Shown here one piece after another: positions 5,851 through 10,515 of a stretch of DNA of 10,515 nucleotides. The translations under genes and the position numbers were made by a program. The notes under the pieces were generated by a model. The model did not search any database and had not been told where the DNA came from. It saw only the letters and a program-made list of their open reading frames with translations. Position 1 is the stretch's first letter. Each line of letters opens with the position of its first letter. This stretch comes from Prolixibacteraceae bacterium (lineage in GTDB: Bacteria > Bacteroidota > Bacteroidia > Bacteroidales > Prolixibacteraceae): the NCBI GenBank assembly GCA_003537645.1, contig DPRM01000020.1, positions 14,762-25,276 on the forward strand, written 5' to 3'.

Positions 5851-8334
5851 TTATTTCAGCACATCCTGTGCCGCGAGTACCAGAAACATGAAATTGGTGG
5901 CGCCGCCGCCCAACACGTATTCGGTTTGCTGCCAGAAATAGGGCCATTCTTTCAACTCCGGAAAGTCGGGACGAATAATGCCGGTGCCCGAAACCGAACC
6001 TCCGGGAATAAACGAACGGTCGGCGCGGTTAACGCCGTAAGCCTGAAGAACTGACCGCGAACCAACTCCGGAAACAAACGAGGAAGTGTTTTCGCCCGGA
6101 TGGTTGCCCAAAACAAAATTCAAGGCATTCAGCATGGTAGTGGCATCGTAAATTTCAGGAAAACATTTCTGCAGGAAGTACATGTTAACGCCGAAACTCT
6201 GGATGTTCCAGCCGTCGCCCCAAATATGCGGACGATAAGGAACTCCAAAAGGATTTTCGTTCTGCAATTTATCAACTTCGGCTTTGTAGTTTTTGGCGGC
6301 AGTGGTAACCATTTCAGTAAATTTCTGATCATTCACCTGCTTCATCACACGACCAGCATAGCCAATCACGTCGTTTCGTTTCAAAACTTCTGGAGTTGTG
6401 TATTTCAAAATGTCAGTCCGGTATTTTGCATTTCCGGTAGTTATCAGCAATTCTACAGCGGCTTTTACTTTTGCCCCGGCCAACCGCTGGTTTTTGTCGG
6501 CATCAACCAGTGCATAAATGGCTTCGGCAGCTTTGAGCGACTGCACCGACAGCGTGTCGTTAAATCCCTTCATGGTGCGGGCGCCGGTAGCCAAAGCTTC
6601 GGCCGCATCCAGTTCACGTCCCGGATTTTCTTCGGTGAAAACCAAACGATCGTCCAAAACGCCTGATTCATGGGCAGTAACTTCATCTGTTTTTAGAGCT
6701 GGATTGTATTTACGGTTGTCGGTCATTGTGGCGGCATCGCCCAGATGCACATACTGACGAAGATTGTTCTCGATAATCCCGCGGTATAAACGGCCTAAAC
6801 TCTGATAGCCAGCCACAATGGTAATTAACCCGTGTTCGATTTGCTGCAGAAGGTCGTTTTTTCCATCAGGAAGATGAATTTCAACAAGCTTCTTTTGCTG
6901 ATCAACGGTAGTTTGGTCAATTTCAGGTTTAAACAATTCGTACGCCTGCGATAAAATCCAGACCTCTCCGGCCTGTGATTCCACGCGCAAATCGTAGTCG
7001 CCGGCATCGTGCCAACCACCGCGGTCCAGTCCGTGAACCTGATCCAATGGTTTGAATTTGGTGAGGGTGGATGGGCCTTGAACATATCCATCGAAATGAT
7101 TGGTATCCACTGGAGCCATCAGCGCATCGTCGGTATGGCAGAGGCCGTGCCAAACGCGGTAGCCCTCGTTTACGCGCATGTGGCACATTTGCACCGGAAG
7201 AAAATACTCTACCGTTGGCTGCCATACATGCCGGTCGTAAATCGTATTGCTAATTCGGAATGGTTCAGTGGTGTTGTCGGCATATTTTACCTGATAAATG
7301 CCGGGAGTTTTCACATCAGAGAAGTCGAGCTGGTAATAGTTGAAGCGAAGGAATTTACCCCACTTTTTAGGCTCAACAGTTCGGATTTCTTTTAAGCCGC
7401 CATCTTCAGAAATACGGTACAGACTAGCCTTTTCTAACTTCGGATCGTTCTTATCCACCTCAATCACGGCAATTTTTTGCTGATCGGGGTGATAGCCGAT
7501 CTGGCTGACATGTACCACCGGTTTCGAAAGGAAATTGGGTAACAAATTGCAGTCGATTACCCATTCTATAGCACCTTTGGTTTTGCCCGGAGTTACCAGC
7601 GAACGAACCACGAACCATCCGTTGTTGTGGTAAAAACGTCCGTCCATCAATTGCAATGGCTGCCCTTTGCTTTCGATCACCATTGTCTGGGCAGCAGTTT
7701 CAGGAGCAACGGTTAGTTTTTTGCCTGTTGCCATCGGGAAAGCCTGCCATTTGCCTTCCACATCTTTCTGCATAGGGCCGTTTGGCTGTGTCGGGAAAAT
7801 GCCCGATTGCTGATCGAGGTACCAGCTTTTACCAAATAAAATTGCCGGGAAAAGCTCGAAATTAAACCCAACTTTTTCTTCCCAGCCTGCAGGAAGTGGT
7901 TTATCAAGATCGACCAAAATGCGGAATTTATTGCCTTCGCCTACGACCCGAACGTGATAGGTGAAATACAAATCGGGATATTCAATTGGGTTAAAGCCTT
8001 TTCGGTTAATGCTCGAATCGGGATAAGTACATTTTACGCTGATTTCGTTTTTAGTGCGGTCAACCGAGCGTTTACCGACTTTCGGAATTGGCTGCCATTG
8101 TCCGGGAGTTGGTTCAAGCCGCAAATCGCCATTGGTGGCAACACGCGTTCCGTTCTGGATGATTCCAACTGCACCCTGATGCCCTTCAGGATAAATATCG
8201 AAAAACACCATTACATTCAGTCCCGGCTTTTCGAAATACTCATTTTCGTTGATTTGCAGCGACTGGGCGTTTGCTCCTGAAGTATAAAAAAGAGCAAAAA
8301 TCAGGAGGATTAAATAAAGAATTTTGTTCGTCAT
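5851..8334 (-). CDS. Exported glycoside hydrolase family 9 enzyme with large N-terminal domain
   Basis: GH9 enzymes cleave beta-1,4-glycosidic bonds (cellulose, xyloglucan, glucosamine oligomers) by inversion. The 827-residue product has a Sec signal peptide (MTNKILYLILLIFALFYTSGANA, likely cut before QS at 24) and no lipobox, so it is periplasmic or secreted. Residues about 25-270 form an N-terminal region of no certain family. An immunoglobulin-like CelD_N domain follows (about 273-362, VSQIGYHPDQQKIAV), then the (alpha/alpha)6 catalytic domain (about 367-827). GGWHDAGDYDLR (439-450) carries the nucleophile-activating aspartates Asp443 and Asp446. YGVNRADRSFIPGG and WQQTEYVLGGGATNF (801-815) supply the end of the active site; Glu805 is the likely proton donor, though the surrounding motif differs from the usual NE-x-x-I-x-W-N. 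The ATG at 8334 precedes the signal peptide directly. It is a single-gene unit ended by its own terminator. No SusC/SusD pair lies nearby. Family firm; substrate not assignable. Confidence 0.92.
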   Translation of the reverse strand: MTNKILYLILLIFALFYTSGANAQSLQINENEYFEKPGLNVMVFFDIYPEGHQGAVGIIQNGTRVATNGDLRLEPTPGQWQPIPKVGKRSVDRTKNEISVKCTYPDSSINRKGFNPIEYPDLYFTYHVRVVGEGNKFRILVDLDKPLPAGWEEKVGFNFELFPAILFGKSWYLDQQSGIFPTQPNGPMQKDVEGKWQAFPMATGKKLTVAPETAAQTMVIESKGQPLQLMDGRFYHNNGWFVVRSLVTPGKTKGAIEWVIDCNLLPNFLSKPVVHVSQIGYHPDQQKIAVIEVDKNDPKLEKASLYRISEDGGLKEIRTVEPKKWGKFLRFNYYQLDFSDVKTPGIYQVKYADNTTEPFRISNTIYDRHVWQPTVEYFLPVQMCHMRVNEGYRVWHGLCHTDDALMAPVDTNHFDGYVQGPSTLTKFKPLDQVHGLDRGGWHDAGDYDLRVESQAGEVWILSQAYELFKPEIDQTTVDQQKKLVEIHLPDGKNDLLQQIEHGLITIVAGYQSLGRLYRGIIENNLRQYVHLGDAATMTDNRKYNPALKTDEVTAHESGVLDDRLVFTEENPGRELDAAEALATGARTMKGFNDTLSVQSLKAAEAIYALVDADKNQRLAGAKVKAAVELLITTGNAKYRTDILKYTTPEVLKRNDVIGYAGRVMKQVNDQKFTEMVTTAAKNYKAEVDKLQNENPFGVPYRPHIWGDGWNIQSFGVNMYFLQKCFPEIYDATTMLNALNFVLGNHPGENTSSFVSGVGSRSVLQAYGVNRADRSFIPGGSVSGTGIIRPDFPELKEWPYFWQQTEYVLGGGATNFMFLVLAAQDVLK

Positions 8335-8364
8335 AATTGGTTTGGTTTAAGTTTACGAGCAATT

Positions 8365-8381
8365 GAAGGCCGTTGGCCTTC
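8365..8381. promoter_or_regulatory. Short GC-rich hairpin in the GH9 leader
   Basis: GAAGGCC (8365-8371) and GGCCTTC (8375-8381) form a perfect 7-base stem around loop GTT, in otherwise AT-rich DNA, 31 bases upstream of the GH9 ATG. No T run follows on either strand, so it is not a standard terminator. It could be an operator or a structured piece of the GH9 5' leader. Confidence 0.4.
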
Positions 8382-8480
8382 TTGTCTTATTGTATTATTT
8401 ACAAGTTATAGTTTTTAAAGATACAGAATTTGTTGATTTTACAAATGCATTTTTCATGGTCGATAAAATGGAGGAATTGC

Positions 8481-8530
8481 CATTTTGTGCAGGAATCGGC
8501 ATTCCTTCGCCTGTGCTTTTCATTTTGTGC
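8481..8530. repeat. 10-bp direct repeat flanking a short inverted repeat upstream of the CPBP gene
   Basis: CATTTTGTGC occurs at 8481-8490 and again at 8521-8530, exactly 40 bases apart. Immediately after the first copy, AGGAAT and ATTCCT (8491-8496 and 8501-8506) form a 6-base inverted repeat around CGGC. The second copy ends 10 bases before the predicted -7 element at 8541. The arrangement could bind a regulator of the CPBP gene, the GH9 gene or both; function is inferred from position only. Confidence 0.45.
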
Positions 8531-8540
8531 TCCATAAATG

Positions 8541-8548
8541 TATCTTTG
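8541..8548 (+). promoter_or_regulatory. Probable -7 element of the CPBP gene
   Basis: TATCTTTG matches TAnnTTTG exactly. Transcription would begin near 8555, so an ATG at 8572 fits and any start further upstream would not be on the message. The -33 element is weak: TTTT/TTTC at 8517-8521 is at the right distance, while the clear TTTG at 8524-8527 is only 13 bases away. Confidence 0.5.
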
Positions 8549-8571
8549 CTCCTGAACAAAAAAAATACGGT

Positions 8572-9513
8572 ATGGCTTTCACTGCATTCCGGGGTATGAA
8601 ACCCTTTCCCCAACTGATGTTCTCATTATTCGTAATGGTTGCTTCGCTGCTGGTTTTCCTGGTACTGTCCATGATTTTGGCTATTCCGTTTTACGGCATC
8701 GAAGGTCTGATGGGCAGTATGTCTGATACAGGAATGACTGCTCCTGAAAGCCTTGGTGTGCTAAAATATTTTCAGGTAGTACAATCAATCGGACTGTTTG
8801 TAGTTCCACCTTTTGTAATCGCCTGGCTGTATCACGGAAATATTGGCGAATATCTGATGCTAGACAAAACAACTTCCTTTCCTAACTATCTGTATGCCAC
8901 ACTGGTGGTTTTGTTGCTTATTCCACTCATTAATTTTATTGGCGAGATTAATAGCCAGATGAAACTTCCCGAATCTTTTTCAGGAATTGAAAGCTGGATG
9001 AAGACAATGGAAGAATCGGCTAAATTGCTGGTTGAAAAGTTTATGAAAGTGGAGCATGTTTCAGGATTGCTATTTAATATTTTTATGATAGCCATTCTTC
9101 CGGCTCTGGGCGAAGAGTTGATGTTTCGCGGGGTTATTCAGCGTATTTTTTCGGGCTGGACAAAGAATTACCATTGGGGAATATGGATTACAGCCTTCCT
9201 GTTTAGCGCCATGCACATGCAGTTTTATGGATTCTTACCACGGATGGCGCTGGGTGCAATGTTTGGTTATCTGCTTGTCTGGACCGGTACAATGTGGGTT
9301 CCTATTCTGGCACATTTCGTTAACAACGCGATGGGTGTTTTGGGCTATTTCCTGATCAATAAAAAAGTGATTTCAGGAGATATTGAAGAATGGGGAACCG
9401 GATCGGAGCAAATTCCGTTATTGCTTTTCAGCATTGGCTCGGTTGGTCTTTTGTTATTCCTGATTTACAGAAACGAACAGGCTAAAACAAAAATGCCCGT
9501 GAATCAGGAATGA
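8572..9513 (+). CDS. CPBP family intramembrane glutamic endopeptidase (Abi/CAAX protease-like)
   Basis: CPBP proteins are multi-pass inner-membrane proteins related to the Rce1 CAAX protease; in bacteria their substrates are mostly unknown, and some act in bacteriocin self-immunity. The 313-residue product has hydrophobic segments near 14-40, 66-87, 105-124, 165-180, 203-218, 225-262 and 281-299. The family motifs are in order: EELMFR (181-186) with the catalytic glutamate pair and arginine, FSAMH (211-215) of the FxxxH motif, and HFVNN (248-252) of the HxxxN motif. All key residues are kept, so it is probably active. Between segments 3 and 4 is a soluble amphipathic stretch (about 128-162). 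ATG 8572 is preferred because a -7 element lies at 8541-8548; a TTG at 8485 in the same frame lies upstream of the promoter. ATG 8596 is a possible shorter start. It is a single gene, divergent from GH9 and convergent with the last gene. Confidence 0.9.
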   Translation: MAFTAFRGMKPFPQLMFSLFVMVASLLVFLVLSMILAIPFYGIEGLMGSMSDTGMTAPESLGVLKYFQVVQSIGLFVVPPFVIAWLYHGNIGEYLMLDKTTSFPNYLYATLVVLLLIPLINFIGEINSQMKLPESFSGIESWMKTMEESAKLLVEKFMKVEHVSGLLFNIFMIAILPALGEELMFRGVIQRIFSGWTKNYHWGIWITAFLFSAMHMQFYGFLPRMALGAMFGYLLVWTGTMWVPILAHFVNNAMGVLGYFLINKKVISGDIEEWGTGSEQIPLLLFSIGSVGLLLFLIYRNEQAKTKMPVNQE

Positions 9514-9523
9514 TTCACAGGCA
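9484..9523 (-). terminator. Intrinsic terminator of the last minus-strand gene, inside the CPBP 3' end
   Basis: GTGAATCA (9499-9506) and TGATTCAC (9511-9518) pair around loop GGAA. After one C-A mismatch the stem extends through TGCC (9494-9497) with GGCA (9520-9523). On the minus strand the hairpin is followed by TTTTTGTTTT (complement of 9493-9484), the signature of a terminator. It lies 21 bases past the stop of the 9545-10279 gene. Most of it falls within the last CPBP codons, and the CPBP stop codon is in the stem. The plus-strand side lacks a T run directly after the stem, so it should be weaker for CPBP. Confidence 0.82.
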
Positions 9524-9544
9524 CCACGAATTGATTGATTTTAT

Positions 9545-10279
9545 TTAAGAAAAAACAATACTCTGCTGAAGACTTTCAATTTCCGCTTTTTTCTGTTCCG
9601 ATGCACGGTAAACATACACAATCCCATATTCAGAAGCTTTTTCACGCTTTTCGTCATCCTGAAGGTGAATCATCGAGTTTTCCACTTCATTCCACATTTC
9701 CTGAATCAGCTGATCGGCTTGTTCGCGCAATTCGGCAACTCTCATCGAGGCGCGGTTGGTAATATTCTGAAGCATTTTCTGGTGACGGTAGGCTTCCTTG
9801 AATTCTTCGTAATGTACTTTCACGAGTGCGATTGATGGACTGTAAATAGGGCTGCCACCTTTCATTACCCGTTTTTGCTCTCCATCGATAATTCGTTCGC
9901 CCCAGTCCAATACGTTGGCTTCGAGGTTTAGCGGAGGGGTTGCCTTCGAATTTGCTTTCAACCCATAGAATTCTATCACCTCGGGTTTCATCTCGCCGCG
10001 CAAAATAGCAAAGTTTACAACCTGAAGAAAATGTGACAAATAGAGTTTCGACTTCCTGAAAATTTCGCCGTATTCTTTGGAACGATCGAACTGGTTTTGC
10101 TTGGAGATATTTAACTGGCGGATAGCACCCAGAAAATGCGGATAGAATACCTGCAGTTTCTCAAGGGTTTGCTGACTGAAAGCCAGTTTTGTTATTGATG
10201 TTCTTTTACCAAGTTCCAGACCGGCTTCGATGGCACGAAGCCTGGCCACATCGGTATTCGGTAATCTCCTGTAAGGCAT
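9545..10279 (-). CDS. Unrecognised helical cytosolic protein
   Basis: I cannot name this gene. The 244-residue product starts MPYRRLPNTDVARLRAIEAG. It has no signal peptide or membrane segment, and it is rich in Lys, Glu, Gln and Arg and predicted to be mostly helical. Residues 1-100 look like a helical bundle (AIEAGLELG, LEKLQVFYPHFLGAIRQL, SKLYLSHFLQVVNFAILRGE). A proline- and glycine-containing middle (about 104-150: FYGLKANSKATPPLNLEANV, GGSPIYSPS) is followed by a long charged helix or coiled coil (about 152-212) and a last strand-like stretch YGIVYVYRA (218-226). The start at ATG 10279 is chosen because it is the first ATG, with a -7 element about 94 bases upstream; a TTG at 10345 in the same frame would add 22 residues of less typical sequence. 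It is a single-gene unit with its own terminator. My recollection that similar MPYRRLPNTD proteins occur widely in Bacteroidota is unverified. Confidence 0.8.
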   Translation of the reverse strand: MPYRRLPNTDVARLRAIEAGLELGKRTSITKLAFSQQTLEKLQVFYPHFLGAIRQLNISKQNQFDRSKEYGEIFRKSKLYLSHFLQVVNFAILRGEMKPEVIEFYGLKANSKATPPLNLEANVLDWGERIIDGEQKRVMKGGSPIYSPSIALVKVHYEEFKEAYRHQKMLQNITNRASMRVAELREQADQLIQEMWNEVENSMIHLQDDEKREKASEYGIVYVYRASEQKKAEIESLQQSIVFS

Positions 10280-10372
10280 AAAGCGGATTTTAGATAGACT
10301 ATTGCGAATATACAAATTCGTTGTAGCAAATTCTGATCTTCGCAAAAGAACTAATCAACAGTAAATTGTTTA

Positions 10373-10380
10373 CAAAGCTA
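10373..10380 (-). promoter_or_regulatory. Probable -7 element for the last minus-strand gene
   Basis: Read on the minus strand the bases are TAGCTTTG, an exact match to TAnnTTTG. Transcription would begin near 10366, giving a leader of about 87 bases before the ATG at 10279. No clear TTTG lies at the expected -33 position (about 10400). Confidence 0.45.
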
Positions 10381-10515
10381 TTCAACTGGCTGTATTACTG
10401 AATTTTAAAAATTAGAATGTCGTAGATATTAACAATTGATTGCTTATAAACTACCCTGTTTTTGCCTGAAAATCATCTGTTTTTGAAATTTTTGTGTCGT
10501 CCTAAAAAAGCGATA
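10381..10515. other. Right-end intergenic DNA, possible promoter for a gene beyond the window
   Basis: No gene is visible here. The 9-base sequence CTGTTTTTG occurs at 10456-10464 and 10477-10485, 21 bases (two helical turns) apart. AATTTTTG at 10487-10494 matches TAnnTTTG with one mismatch, and TTTG at 10461-10464 lies 22 bases before it, slightly too far for an ideal -33 element. This could be the promoter region of a plus-strand gene that starts past the right edge. Confidence 0.25.

Noticed and set aside
6100..6666. 188-codon open frame opposite the GH9 gene
   Set aside because: It is a mirror of a strongly supported GH9 coding region, contains no recognisable domain and has no promoter.
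8485..8571. TTG start extending the CPBP protein by 29 residues
   Set aside because: It lies upstream of the predicted -7 element at 8541-8548 and the added residues do not resemble a membrane protein N-terminus.
10280..10345. TTG start extending the last minus-strand protein by 22 residues
   Set aside because: The first ATG at 10279 gives a more natural start and is well placed for the TAGCTTTG element.

Overview
The window reads as chromosomal DNA of a Bacteroidota bacterium, probably class Bacteroidia. The reasons are the recurring promoter form TTTG-N19/20-TAnnTTTG, the absence of Shine-Dalgarno sequences before confident starts, AT-rich intergenic DNA, lipobox and exported-enzyme style, and the family members present (SufB, ThiL, a Bacteroidota-type OxyR, a large exported GH9 enzyme, an AAA_14/DUF4143 ATPase). 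This assignment is an inference from sequence style, not from a database match.

Layout. Bases 1-749 hold the 5' half of sufB on the minus strand, cut by the window edge. It is transcribed divergently from thiL (897-1940), and their predicted promoters lie directly against each other. Next comes a block of three 32-bp tandem repeats (1967-2052) leading into a stand-alone AAA_14/DUF4143 ATPase gene (2092-3222). A lipoprotein gene on the minus strand (3251-4039) converges on it and is divergent from oxyR (4244-5185). A perfect dyad lies just ahead of oxyR. A textbook Bacteroidota promoter then drives tRNA-Glu(TTC) and rpsT (5302-5716), ended by a strong terminator. A second terminator next to it faces the other way and ends a large minus-strand exported glycoside hydrolase family 9 gene (5851-8334). 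A 237-bp divergent region with a hairpin, a short inverted repeat and a 10-bp direct repeat separates this from a CPBP/Abi membrane protease gene (8572-9513). The last gene, on the minus strand (9545-10279), encodes a helical cytosolic protein I do not recognise; its terminator lies inside the 3' end of the CPBP gene. Bases 10280-10515 hold its promoter region and possibly the start of a promoter for a gene beyond the window.

Function. Most genes are single-gene units of housekeeping (Fe-S assembly, thiamine diphosphate synthesis, translation) or stress response (OxyR). The GH9 enzyme stands alone, with no SusC/SusD transport pair, so it is not in a visible polysaccharide utilisation locus. 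I see no complete new multi-gene system. The items most worth a second look are the tandem repeats ahead of the AAA_14 ATPase, the roughly 250-residue N-terminal region of the GH9 protein, the terminator embedded in the CPBP coding sequence, and the unidentified last gene.
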